Assembly: GCF_010894475.1 (NCBI RefSeq)
Contig: NZ_JAAIYB010000032.1
Span: 1 to 35,140, forward strand
Direction: 5' to 3'
Source: Myxococcus vastator
GTDB lineage: Bacteria > Myxococcota > Myxococcia > Myxococcales > Myxococcaceae
Length of the DNA stretch: 35,140 nt
The notes beneath the pieces were generated by a model that was not told where the DNA came from, did no database searches, and saw only the letters and a program-made list of their open reading frames with translations. Below are positions 18,801 to 26,191 of this stretch, piece by piece. The translations under genes were made by a program, and so were the position numbers. Numbering within the stretch: the first letter of the stretch is position 1; every line of letters starts with the position of its first letter.

Positions 18801-20391
18801 CCGCGTGGATGACGACGTCGCCAGTGACGCATTGGTCCGGGTCCAGCCCGGGGAGGGTCAGCAAGCCAATCGAGGCCTGGGTCCCATGGTGGCTGTACAC
18901 ATAGGACGGCAGGTCCAGCGTCGGCACCATGGAGAGGAACAGCTCGACGTCGACCATCGAGGTCGACTCCGTACCCTCGTTGCAGACGGTGACGGAGGCG
19001 TTGGCGGAGCCCCAGGGGCTCAGGCTCGGGGGCGCCGTCATCGCGGTGACGACGAGGTCGGGCGCCTGCCCCACGCCGAGGGGGCCCTTCACGAAGACGT
19101 TGTTGTCCTCGCGCAGCTCCGGGACGTTCTGCGCGGCATCGACGAGGGCCGCCATGAAGACGACCCTGTCGAGCGGGCCGCCGGGGGGCGGGGCCGCATC
19201 GGCCAGCACGTCGCGTGTGGCGCAGTGGCCAGGGCCGAGCGGAGGCAGGCCCGTCTGGCCCACCATCGTCTGTCCCGGTGGGGGCGGCGTGCCAGCGCCG
19301 GGCATGGCGAAGGCGCCATCCACGGAGAGGTGCAGCTCGACGGCGCTGGTGGGCGCGGGCTGGGTGCCCTGGTTGCAAACCCTCACGGTGGCCATGAGCG
19401 GGTGGTTGCCCCCGGTGTTGGCGGGCGCGTGGACCTCCGTGACGACGAGGTCCGGCGCGTCCCCCACGCCGATGGGGGCGCTGACGGTGATGTTGTTGTC
19501 CTCGCGCAGCTCCGGGGTGCTCTGCTGGGCGTCGGCGATGACGCCCAGGTAGAGCGGCTGCCCGGGTGAGGCGCCGGGCGGCAGCGTCACCAGGGAGGAC
19601 ACCTCGCGGAGGGCGCACCGGCCCTGGGACAGCTCCGGCATGGGGAACGAGCCAATCAGGAGCTGGCCCGAGGTGGGCGGCGGGTTCGGGACGGGCCAGG
19701 ACACGGTGTCATCCGAGGAGAGGTAGAGGTCCACGGACCCCTGCTCCGACATCGCCGTGCCCTGGTTGCACACCTTGACGGTCGTCGTGATGCCCTGGCC
19801 GCTTCGGGCACTGGCGGGCGCGTGGACCTCCGTGACGACGAGGTCCGGCCGGAGCCCGACGCCCAGCACCGTCACGCCGACGTTGTTGGCTTCGTCCAAC
19901 TCGACGACGGTCTGCTGCACGTCGATGATGGCGCCCAGGTGGTAGGCGCCGTCCCCCTGGCCCTGCGCGGGCGGCGTGGCGTACCCGGTGAGGCCCCGCG
20001 TCTCACACTGCCCCGCCTCCAGCGCGTTCATCTGGACCGTGGCGACGAGCACCTGGTCCAGGGGCGGCGGCAGGCCCGGGTCGGGCCAGGACAGGGTGTC
20101 GTCCGTGGAGAGGTAGAGGCCCAGCTCGAGCGCGCCGAAGGGCCCCTGGGCGAGCGCTGTCCCTTCGTTGCAGACCCGCACCGTGGCGGTGAACGTCTCC
20201 CCGAGCCGAACGCTCGCGGGGCCCCGTAGCTCCCGTATCACCAGGTCGGGGCCAAAGCCCTGGCGCTGGGACTGACTTCTTGTGGGTACAGGCTCGGTGG
20301 GAGCTGCGTCGCCCCCACAGCCCGTCCCTGCCAGCAGCCCCGCTGTCAGCAGGAACGCACCGCTCCAAGACGGCCTTCGCCGTTGCAACAT
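15865..20391 (-). CDS. Giant lipoprotein with 11 CARDB repeats
   Basis: 1508 residues from the ATG at 20391; GGAGG lies four bases before it. The signal has RRR, a hydrophobic run and a cysteine at about 25 (GTGCGGD), so it is a predicted lipoprotein. A short linker rich in S, Q and R leads to 11 tandem domains of about 133 residues from residue 48. Each opens GPDLVVT or similar, has VCNQGT or VCNEGT in the first half, a second cysteine in GQCVT or a variant, and ends ELREDNN followed by V.G. This is the CARDB (cell adhesion related) Ig-like fold, used for adhesion or as stalks. Each repeat keeps exactly these two cysteines, probably a disulfide. No catalytic domain or C-terminal anchor is present. 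The protein is probably surface-exposed and long; partner unknown. Confidence 0.9.
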   Translation of the reverse strand: MLQRRRPSWSGAFLLTAGLLAGTGCGGDAAPTEPVPTRSQSQRQGFGPDLVIRELRGPASVRLGETFTATVRVCNEGTALAQGPFGALELGLYLSTDDTLSWPDPGLPPPLDQVLVATVQMNALEAGQCETRGLTGYATPPAQGQGDGAYHLGAIIDVQQTVVELDEANNVGVTVLGVGLRPDLVVTEVHAPASARSGQGITTTVKVCNQGTAMSEQGSVDLYLSSDDTVSWPVPNPPPTSGQLLIGSFPMPELSQGRCALREVSSLVTLPPGASPGQPLYLGVIADAQQSTPELREDNNITVSAPIGVGDAPDLVVTEVHAPANTGGNHPLMATVRVCNQGTQPAPTSAVELHLSVDGAFAMPGAGTPPPPGQTMVGQTGLPPLGPGHCATRDVLADAAPPPGGPLDRVVFMAALVDAAQNVPELREDNNVFVKGPLGVGQAPDLVVTAMTAPPSLSPWGSANASVTVCNEGTESTSMVDVELFLSMVPTLDLPSYVYSHHGTQASIGLLTLPGLDPDQCVTGDVVIHAGRPHDAPPGMESFYLGAIAGTASNVPELREDNNTFVSGLMGVGERPDLVITSLKGPANVGTGSFPVTATVCNQGTQSSYSDVLELYLSTSTFLNAPTPEGGPAFEPFMRTPIGMLTLPPLDPGECRALSGTAVAQSPGGNWNTAYFLGGIVDPWSAVQELREDNNTFIGGVIGVGDGPDLVVTALTGPASVRRNEPFSSALTVCNQGTAQSSPSQAQVFLSTEPSLVLPDWNNPGAPLPESQTPAGELSIPSLSAGQCFTGTASGSAYLPPSVPGEAFHLGAIVDVWRDVEELREENNTFVSGRIGVGDGPDLVVTALTGPASVQPNDAFTATVTVCNQGTASSYSSDLELFFSTTAGLALPRWNGPGAPFPETQAPAGMLPVPYLEAGQCVTLAVPGYAQQPPAATPDQPLYLGAIVDGWGGTLELREDNNTFVSGLVGVGYGPDLVVTAIQAPASVLPNDTFHATVTVCNQGTAPSAGNDVEVHLSSEPTVVMPRWNGPGNPLPATQQPVGSMSVPSLNAGRCFTGSAFATANRPPAATPGQPLYLGVLVDANRSEQELREDNNVFVSGQLSVGEGPDLVITSVTGPASVARYDAFTATVSVCNQGTSASSSTQVEVYLSTEDTLHLPSWNGPGQPMPDTQRLVGELSLPPLQVDDCTTLNIPSWAQRPPATVADGPLYLGAIVGAHAPHDELRGDNNTFVGGLIGVGYGPDLVITTVSAPASVPSNGTFTATVTVCNQGTQHSNGTSLELFFSTQARVVMPQWNGPGMPYPNTQMPLGYVNVQPLNPGQCVTEPASAWVTLPPEASPNHPLYLGAAVDTSQMEAELREDNNTFVSGLMGVGDRPDLVITSLSGPTSVRTGSAFTATVRVCNQGTTTASNTAVDLYLSSSDTLELPPQGGPGAPPESQTLIGAVQVNTLDAGQCVTRNASVTAYTPPDSGPTGFFYLGGIADPWNHQEELREDNNVRADRLIIVAP
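15868..20250 (-). repeat. Eleven tandem ~400-base coding repeats (CARDB units)
   Basis: The PDLV box recurs at about 20250, 19848, 19455, 19070, 18668, 18271, 17872, 17471, 17066, 16668 and 16264, a period of 385-405 bases. Units 6 and 7 are the most alike (both DGPDLVVTALTGPASV). Units 1-4 have drifted most. This fits growth by internal duplication in the C-terminal part. The copies are similar enough for recombination to change repeat number. Confidence 0.9.
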
Positions 20392-20459
20392 ATTGCCTCC
20401 GGATGGATGGCGCCGCGGACGAGCCCGCCCGATGCGGGTGTCCAGGGCGCTCCGGAGTG

Positions 20460-20487
20460 TTTATAGGGATGGCGAATTATTCCCGAA
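20460..20487 (-). promoter_or_regulatory. Weak promoter candidate for the CARDB gene
   Basis: The 20460-20500 stretch is an AT-rich island in very GC-rich DNA. Minus strand offers TATAAA (20460-20465) 16 bases after TTCGGG (20482-20487). CGAATTA also occurs twice on the plus strand (20473-20479 and 20491-20497), 18 bases apart, a possible binding-site pair. It separates the CARDB gene from trpA, which ends at 20521. Confidence 0.3.
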
Positions 20488-20520
20488 AATCGAATTAAGC
20501 TGGGGAGAAGCGGCCAGGCC

Positions 20521-21312
20521 TCAGCGGCGCAGCCCGCGCTTGATGTCGGCGCAGAGCGCCTTCGCCGCGGCGGGGCCTTCTGTGTGCGCGGCACGCACCA
20601 GCGCGCTGCCCACCACCACGCCATCCGCATGGGCAGACAGGGTGCGTGCCTGCTCCGCCGTGGAGATGCCAAAGCCCGCGACCACGGGGACGGGCGCGGC
20701 GCTTCGCACCAACTCCAACCGCTGTGACAGGTCCGGCGGCAGCTCCGCGCGCATGCCCGTCACGCCGGACACGGACACACAATAGACAAAGCCACGGCCT
20801 TCCTTCGCGATGGCCTGTGCCCGCGCCGGGGGCGTGGTGGGCGCGCACAGGGGAATCAGGTCGAGGCCCTCCGCGTCGAACGTGGCGCGCAGGCTGGCGC
20901 TCTCCTCGGGCGGCAGGTCCGGGAGGATGGTCCCCGACACGCCGCGCTCGCGGGCGAGCTTCGCGTAGCGCGCCTCGCCCATGGCCATGATGACGTTGAC
21001 GTACGTCATGATGACCAGCGGCGTCTGGGGGCAGCGCTGGCGCACCGCGGGCACCACCTCATCCAGCACGCGCTTGAGCGTGGAGCCGGCCTTGAGCGCC
21101 CGCTCCGCCGCGCCCTGGATGACGGGGCCGTCGGCGATGGGGTCGCTGAACGCCACGCCCAGCTCCAGCACGTCCGCGCCGCCCTCCACCAGCGCGGCGA
21201 ACACGTCCACCGAGCGGGGCAGGTCCGGGTCGCCCGCCATGGCGTAGGCCACCAGCACGCCTTCTCCGCGCGCCTTCGCCTGGGCGAAGGCCTGTGCAAT
21301 CTCGCCGCTCAC
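20521..21312 (-). CDS. trpA: Tryptophan synthase alpha subunit
   Basis: 263 residues, normal length. The GTG at 21312 overlaps the trpB stop (GTGA). Catalytic Glu and Asp are in [29 protein letters not shown] and [12 protein letters not shown] are the phosphate-binding and loop segments, and VVAGFGIST follows. It cleaves indole-3-glycerol phosphate to indole and glyceraldehyde-3-phosphate, and indole passes by tunnel to TrpB. It is the last gene of the aroF-trp operon. I see no clear terminator after it; the CARDB gene begins 130 bases on. Confidence 0.96.
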   Translation of the reverse strand: MSGEIAQAFAQAKARGEGVLVAYAMAGDPDLPRSVDVFAALVEGGADVLELGVAFSDPIADGPVIQGAAERALKAGSTLKRVLDEVVPAVRQRCPQTPLVIMTYVNVIMAMGEARYAKLARERGVSGTILPDLPPEESASLRATFDAEGLDLIPLCAPTTPPARAQAIAKEGRGFVYCVSVSGVTGMRAELPPDLSQRLELVRSAAPVPVVAGFGISTAEQARTLSAHADGVVVGSALVRAAHTEGPAAAKALCADIKRGLRR

Positions 21313-22514
21313 GCCTTCACCCCCACCGGCGGAGGCACGCCCCGCGCGGAAATCGTGGCCACGTCCTTGTCTCCGCGGCCCGAGCAGTTGATGACCAGGT
21401 GCTTGCCCGCCCCCAGCTCGCGCGCCAGCTCTCGGCCGCGCGCGAAGGCGTGGGACGTCTCCAGCGCGGGGAGGATGCCCTCCAGGCGCGCCACCTCGTA
21501 GAAGGCCGCCAGCGCCTCGTCGTCCGTGGCGACGCGGACCTCCATGCGCCCCGTCTTCGCCAGGTGCGCCAGCTCCGGGCCCACGCCCGGATAGTCCAGG
21601 CCCGCGGAGATACTGTGCGCCTCCTGAATCTGGCCGTCCTCGTCCTGGAGCACCAGCGAGCGCGAGCCGTGCAGCACGCCCTCCGTCCCCAGCGTCAGCG
21701 ACGCGCCGTGCTGCTTCGTCTCCAGGCCGTGGCCTCCCGCCTCCACGCCCACCAGCCGCACGCTGGCGTCACCGATGAACGGGTGCAGCACGCCAATGGC
21801 GTTCGAGCCGCCCCCCACGCACGCGATGATGGCGTCCGGCAGGCCGCCAAAGGCCGCCAGGGCCTGCGTCCGCAGCTCGCGGCCGATGACGGCCTGGAAG
21901 TCGCGCACCACCGTGGGATAGGGGTGCGGCCCCGCCGCGCTGCCGATGACGTAGTGCGTGTCCGAAACCTGCGACACCCAGGTGCGCATGGCCTCGTTCA
22001 TCGCGTCCTTCAGCGTGCGCGAGCCGGACTCCACCGGCCGCACCACCGCGCCCAGCGCGCGCATGCGGAAGACGTTGAGCGCCTGTCGCTCCACGTCCAG
22101 CGCGCCCATGTACACCTCGCAGGGCAGCCCGAAGAGGGCGCACGCGGTGGCGGTGGCGACGCCGTGCTGGCCCGCGCCCGTCTCCGCGATGATGCGCTGC
22201 TTGCCCATCCGCTTCGCGAGCAGCACCTGCCCCACGGTGTTGTTGATTTTGTGCGCGCCGGTGTGCGCCAGGTCCTCGCGCTTGAGCCACACGTTCGCGC
22301 CGCCCCAGGCCTCCGTGAGGCGCCGGGCGGGCGTCAGCGTGGTGGGGCGGCCCACGTACTCACGCAGCACGCGGGCGACCTCCTCGCCGAAGGCCGGGTC
22401 CGCGCTCGCCGCGGCATAGGCCTCTTCCAGCTCCTGCAGCGCGGGGACCAGCGTCTCCGGAACGTAGCGTCCGCCGTAGCGCCCGAAGCGGCCGGCGACA
22501 GTCTCCGTCGTCAT
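21309..22514 (-). CDS. trpB: Tryptophan synthase beta subunit
   Basis: 401 residues from the ATG at 22514 ([20 protein letters not shown]), five bases after the trpF stop, with GGGAG upstream. The PLP lysine is K89 in [23 protein letters not shown] and the glycine loop [10 protein letters not shown] bind PLP. It is the TrpB1 type that pairs with TrpA. It condenses indole with serine to make tryptophan. The frame stays open upstream for about 200 codons, but that is trpF antiframe. Confidence 0.97.
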   Translation of the reverse strand: MTTETVAGRFGRYGGRYVPETLVPALQELEEAYAAASADPAFGEEVARVLREYVGRPTTLTPARRLTEAWGGANVWLKREDLAHTGAHKINNTVGQVLLAKRMGKQRIIAETGAGQHGVATATACALFGLPCEVYMGALDVERQALNVFRMRALGAVVRPVESGSRTLKDAMNEAMRTWVSQVSDTHYVIGSAAGPHPYPTVVRDFQAVIGRELRTQALAAFGGLPDAIIACVGGGSNAIGVLHPFIGDASVRLVGVEAGGHGLETKQHGASLTLGTEGVLHGSRSLVLQDEDGQIQEAHSISAGLDYPGVGPELAHLAKTGRMEVRVATDDEALAAFYEVARLEGILPALETSHAFARGRELARELGAGKHLVINCSGRGDKDVATISARGVPPPVGVKA

Positions 22515-22519
22515 GTCTG

Positions 22520-23158
22520 TCACTCCCAGAGGTTGATGGACTTCGCGGCGCGCACGAAGGCGCGCACCGCTTCCACGTCCTTGATGCCAGGGGCGGACTC
22601 CACGCCGCTGGCCACGTCCACGCCGTACGGCCGCGTCGCGCGCACCGCGTCGGCCACGTTGGAGGGCCGCAGGCCCCCCGCCACCAGCACGGGCACGCCA
22701 CTGCCCGCCAGCCCCGCGACGAGCGACCAGTCGAAGCCCACGCCGCCGCCGCCATAGCCCGGCGCCGCGCCGTCCAGCAGCAGCCCCGCGACGTCCCCTA
22801 CGCCCACATACGCCTGGGCCCGGGCCACGTCTTCCGGACCCGTGACTCGCAGCGCCTTGATGACGGGCACGCCGTACCCCGAGCAGGCCTCCGGGGGCTC
22901 GTCCCCATGGAGCTGCACGGCCGTGAGGCCACAGGCGCGCACCGCCTCCCGGATGGTGGCCGGCGCGGCGTTGACGAACACCCCCAGCACCGTGCCCAGG
23001 GGCGGCCGCGTGCGCGCCAGGGCCGCCGCCGTGGGGAGGTCCAGGCAGCGGGGGGACTTCGGGTAGAAGTTGAGGCCCAGCGCGTCCACGCCCGCCTCCC
23101 ACGCGGCCCGCGCGTCGGACAGGCGCGTGACGCCGCACACCTTCACGCGGACGCTCAT
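22520..23158 (-). CDS. trpF: Phosphoribosylanthranilate isomerase
   Basis: 212 residues from the ATG at 23158 (MSVRVKVCG), which overlaps the trpC stop (ATGA). The catalytic cysteine is C8 in VKVCGVTR, the acid is D in LLLDGA, and the phosphate sites are [10 protein letters not shown] and VDVASGVE. (beta/alpha)8 barrel. It converts phosphoribosylanthranilate to the ribulose-linked isomer used by TrpC. Separate trpC and trpF genes are present here, unlike the fused gene of enteric bacteria. Confidence 0.95.
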   Translation of the reverse strand: MSVRVKVCGVTRLSDARAAWEAGVDALGLNFYPKSPRCLDLPTAAALARTRPPLGTVLGVFVNAAPATIREAVRACGLTAVQLHGDEPPEACSGYGVPVIKALRVTGPEDVARAQAYVGVGDVAGLLLDGAAPGYGGGGVGFDWSLVAGLAGSGVPVLVAGGLRPSNVADAVRATRPYGVDVASGVESAPGIKDVEAVRAFVRAAKSINLWE

Positions 23159-23943
23159 GGCGCCGCGGCCTCCACCCCGAGCAGCCGCCGCAGCGCGTGT
23201 CCGGGGTCGGGCGCTCGAAGCAGGGACTCGCCCACCAGGACGGCGTCCGCGCCCGCCTCCCGCGCCGCCTCCAGGTCCACCAGGGACTTGAGGCCGCTCT
23301 CCGCCACCAGCACGCGGGCCCGGGAGCGCAGCTTCGGCATCACCCGCAGCGCCGTGCCCGTGTCCGTCTTCAGCGTGGAGAGGTCGCGGTTGTTGATGCC
23401 CACCAGCTTCGCGCCCGCGGCCAGCGCGCGCTCGGCGTGCGCCTCCGTGTGGGCCTCCACCAGCGCGGCCACGCCCACCGCTTTCGCCGTGGCGACCATC
23501 TCCCGCAGCTCGCCATCCTCCAGCGCGTCGGCGATGAGCAGCACCGCGTCCGCGCCCCACAGCGCGCTCTCCTCCACCTCGCGCGCCGCCACGAGGAAGT
23601 CCTTGCGCAGCACGGGCAGCGACACCGCCGCCCGCACGGCCACGAGGTCCTCCAGGCCGCCGCCGAAGTCCGGCCCATCCGTCAGCACGCTGATGGCGCT
23701 GGCGCCCGCGGCCTCATAGGCCCGGGCCACCGCCACCACGTCGGCGTGGGGGAAGTCCCCGCCCGAAGGGCTCTTGCGCTTCACCTCCGCGATGACGCTC
23801 AGCGGCCGCCCGGAGCGGTGTGTCACCAACCCCTGCGCGAAGTCGCGGGGCGTGGGCCGGCTGCGAGGCACCATGGGCGGACGCGCCGCGAGCTCCTGAC
23901 GTTTGCGCGCCATGATGCGGTCCAACGTTCCTGCCTGGCTCAT
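23155..23943 (-). CDS. trpC: Indole-3-glycerol phosphate synthase
   Basis: 262 residues from the ATG at 23943, overlapping the trpD stop (ATGA). Catalytic lysines are in [11 protein letters not shown] and [24 protein letters not shown] and VLVGESLLR complete the barrel and phosphate site. It closes the indole ring with loss of CO2 and water. Length and motifs are standard. Confidence 0.96.
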   Translation of the reverse strand: MSQAGTLDRIMARKRQELAARPPMVPRSRPTPRDFAQGLVTHRSGRPLSVIAEVKRKSPSGGDFPHADVVAVARAYEAAGASAISVLTDGPDFGGGLEDLVAVRAAVSLPVLRKDFLVAAREVEESALWGADAVLLIADALEDGELREMVATAKAVGVAALVEAHTEAHAERALAAGAKLVGINNRDLSTLKTDTGTALRVMPKLRSRARVLVAESGLKSLVDLEAAREAGADAVLVGESLLRAPDPGHALRRLLGVEAAAP

Positions 23944-24956
23944 GACAAGCCCCCCTCGATGAGGGCCGCCAGCTTGTTCCGGGCCGCGCCCGAGTCGATG
24001 GCGTGCTCCGCCTTCCTCACGCCGTCACGCAGGTCCGCCGCCAGCCCCACGACGACGAGCGCCGCCGCCGCGTTGAGCAGCACCGCCGTGCGCAGCCCGG
24101 AGCGCTCTCCGTCCAGCAGCGCGCGCAGCCGCTGGGCGTTCTCCTCCGCGTCGCCCCCCGCGATGGCCTCGCGAGGCACCACGTCCAGCCCCGCATCCCG
24201 GGGCGACACCGTGAAGGTGTGGACCGTGCCGTCCTCGCGCAGCTCCGCGACCTCCGTGGCGCCGCACGGGGAGACTTCATCCAGCCCGTCATGGCCGTGC
24301 ACCACCCACGCGCGGCGGCTGCCGAGCCGGCCCAGCACGCGGGCCGTCTGCTCCACGCGCTTGCCGTCGAACGTCCCCAGGAGCTGGTAGCGCGCGCCCG
24401 CCGGGTTCGTCAGCGGTCCCAGCAGGTTGAACACGCTGTGGAACCCCATGTCCCGCCGCGCCTGCGCCACGTGCCGCAGGGCCCCGTGGTGGGAGGGCGC
24501 GAAGAGGAAGCCCACGCCGTGCTCGTCGATGTCCCGCGCCACGCGCTCGTGCGGGCGCTCCATGGAGACGCCCAGCGCCGCCAGCACGTCCGCGCTGCCA
24601 CAGCGGCTGGAGACCGCGCGGTTGCCGTGCTTGGCCACCGTCACGCCCGCCCCGGCGGCCACGAAGGCCACCGCGGTGGAGATGTTGAAGGTGTGCGCGC
24701 CGTCGCCGCCGGTGCCGCAGGTGTCGAGCACCACGTCGGCGCGCGGGGACAGCTTCGCCGCGCAGGCCCGCATGGCCTCCGCCGCGCCGAGGATTTCATC
24801 CTCCGTCTCACCCTTCATCTTCAGCGCCGTCGCCAGCGCGCCAACCTGGGCAGGCGAAGCCTCCCCGGCGAGCATCAGACCCATGACGCGGGTCATCTCC
24901 TCGCGGGTGAGGTCGCGCCGGCCCACCACCTTGCCCAGCGCTTCCTTGAGGGTCAT
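23940..24956 (-). CDS. trpD: Anthranilate phosphoribosyltransferase
   Basis: 338 residues from the ATG at 24956, three bases after the aroF stop. The PRPP-binding DTCGTGGDG is present, followed by KHGNRAVSSRCGSADVL and the anthranilate-site FLFAPSHHGALRHV. It joins anthranilate to PRPP. It is not fused to trpG, which is in the separate trpEG unit 11 kb away. The end overlaps trpC. Confidence 0.96.
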   Translation of the reverse strand: MTLKEALGKVVGRRDLTREEMTRVMGLMLAGEASPAQVGALATALKMKGETEDEILGAAEAMRACAAKLSPRADVVLDTCGTGGDGAHTFNISTAVAFVAAGAGVTVAKHGNRAVSSRCGSADVLAALGVSMERPHERVARDIDEHGVGFLFAPSHHGALRHVAQARRDMGFHSVFNLLGPLTNPAGARYQLLGTFDGKRVEQTARVLGRLGSRRAWVVHGHDGLDEVSPCGATEVAELREDGTVHTFTVSPRDAGLDVVPREAIAGGDAEENAQRLRALLDGERSGLRTAVLLNAAAALVVVGLAADLRDGVRKAEHAIDSGAARNKLAALIEGGLS

Positions 24957-24959
24957 GGC

Positions 24960-25985
24960 CTATCCCAGCCGGACGACTTCGCGGCCCATCACCTGGGCGA
25001 TGGCGCGGACCTCGTTCATGGACTTCTCGAACTCGGAGAAGTCCAGGGATTGGGCACCGTCCGACTTCGCGCGCGGCGGGTCGGGGTGCACCTCGACGAT
25101 GATGCCGTCCGCCCCCACCGCCGTCGCCGCGCGCATCATCGCCGGCACCGCCTTGCGCACGCCGATGCCGTGCGACGGGTCCACGAAGACGGGCAGGTGT
25201 GAGAGCGCCTTCAGCATGGGCACCGCGTTGAGGTCCAGCGTGTTGCGCGTCATCGTCTCGAAGGTGCGGATGCCGCGCTCGCAGAGGATGACCTGCGTGT
25301 TGCCGCGGGCGACGATGTACTCGGCCGCCATCAGCAGCTCCTTGATGGTGGCGCTCATGCCGCGCTTGAGCATCACCGGCTTGCGCAGGTCGCCCACGGC
25401 CTCCAGCAAGCTGAAGTTCTGCATGTTGCGCGCGCCAATCTGGAGGATGTCCGTGGCGTCGGCGACGGCCTGGAGCGTCGCGGTGTCCTTCACCTCGGTG
25501 GTGACGAGCAGGCCCGTCTCCTGGCGCGCCTCGGCCAGCAGCGCCAGGCCGTCGCCCTTGAGGCCCTGGAACTCATAGGGGCTGGTGCGCGGCTTGAACG
25601 CGCCGCCGCGCAGCATGGTGGCGCCCGCCTTCTTCACCGCGTGGGCGGTGGAGAGGATCTGCTCGCGCGACTCCACCGAGCACGGACCGGCGATGACGTG
25701 GAAGGCCGCGCCGCCAATCGTCAGGTCGCCGATGCGCAGCTGCGTGTCGTCCGGCTTCACCTCTCGGCTGACGAGCTTGAACGGCTGGGAGATGGCCACG
25801 GCGTCAGCGACGCCAGGGAGCACGCGGAAGGGCTCGGGTTCCACCGCGCCCGGGTTCCCGGTGATGCCAACGGCCGTGCGGGTGCCCCCTGGAATCGCGT
25901 GCGGTTGCCAGCCACGGCGGCGGATCTCGTCGTTCACACGCTCGATGTCCTGGGCCGTCGCGTCGGGTCGCATCACGATCAACAT
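24960..25985 (-). CDS. aroF: 3-deoxy-7-phosphoheptulonate (DAHP) synthase, ferredoxin-like-domain type
   Basis: 341 residues from the ATG at 25985 ([13 protein letters not shown]). Residues 1-70 form a small ferredoxin-like/ACT-like regulatory domain, as in the Thermotoga-type enzyme. The barrel follows, with [40 protein letters not shown] and [11 protein letters not shown], the known PEP, metal and phosphate residues of this class. It makes DAHP, the first shikimate intermediate. As head of the trp operon it links carbon entry to tryptophan supply. The N-terminal domain in relatives mediates feedback by aromatic amino acids; which one acts here is unknown. Confidence 0.95.
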   Translation of the reverse strand: MLIVMRPDATAQDIERVNDEIRRRGWQPHAIPGGTRTAVGITGNPGAVEPEPFRVLPGVADAVAISQPFKLVSREVKPDDTQLRIGDLTIGGAAFHVIAGPCSVESREQILSTAHAVKKAGATMLRGGAFKPRTSPYEFQGLKGDGLALLAEARQETGLLVTTEVKDTATLQAVADATDILQIGARNMQNFSLLEAVGDLRKPVMLKRGMSATIKELLMAAEYIVARGNTQVILCERGIRTFETMTRNTLDLNAVPMLKALSHLPVFVDPSHGIGVRKAVPAMMRAATAVGADGIIVEVHPDPPRAKSDGAQSLDFSEFEKSMNEVRAIAQVMGREVVRLG

Positions 25986-26093
25986 GGGGCTACCTGCTTT
26001 CTCTCGCTCCGAGGGGTGTTGTGGGCCGGGAGCATTCCGGCGCCGGGTGAGACGGGGGTGAGGGGCAACAGCCGGTGTTTCTGCATCAAGTGT

Positions 26094-26109
26094 CGGTTGC
26101 CCGCAACCG
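26094..26109. promoter_or_regulatory. Palindrome between aroF-trp operon and the amine oxidase gene
   Basis: CGGTTGC-CC-GCAACCG is a perfect 7+7 dyad with two central bases, 108 bases before aroF and 82 bases before the divergent gene. The short centre fits a protein operator better than an RNA hairpin. It could serve either gene. I do not recognise the binding protein. Confidence 0.35.
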
Positions 26110-26125
26110 CCTCCGAGTCTCCCTT

Positions 26126-26166
26126 GCGCCTCCCACGCTTATCAAGCGAGCGTGGGCGCTTTTCTT
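26126..26166 (+). terminator. Terminator-like hairpin in the leader of the amine oxidase gene
   Basis: Arms CCCACGCT (26132-26139) and AGCGTGGG (26149-26156) form an eight-base perfect stem with a nine-base loop, followed by CGCTTTTCTT. GCG (26126-26128) and CGC (26157-26159) can extend it. Within the region CGCTT and AAGCG offer a competing short stem. It reads as an intrinsic terminator on the plus strand, yet no plus-strand gene precedes it; the next start codon is 26 bases on. It may be an attenuator or an operator. Confidence 0.45.
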
Positions 26167-26191
26167 GAGCAGGAAGTGGGGAGGCGCGCGC

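Noticed and set aside
15865-20391. Regular ~400-base repeats as a possible CRISPR-like or satellite array
   Set aside because: The repeats keep one open frame, vary at third codon positions and encode a known fold, so they are protein-domain duplications.
25979-26086. 35-codon frame on the minus strand directly ahead of aroF, overlapping its start
   Set aside because: Considered as a trp leader peptide, but it has no Trp, Tyr or Phe codons, no good ribosome site, and less third-position GC than real genes here.
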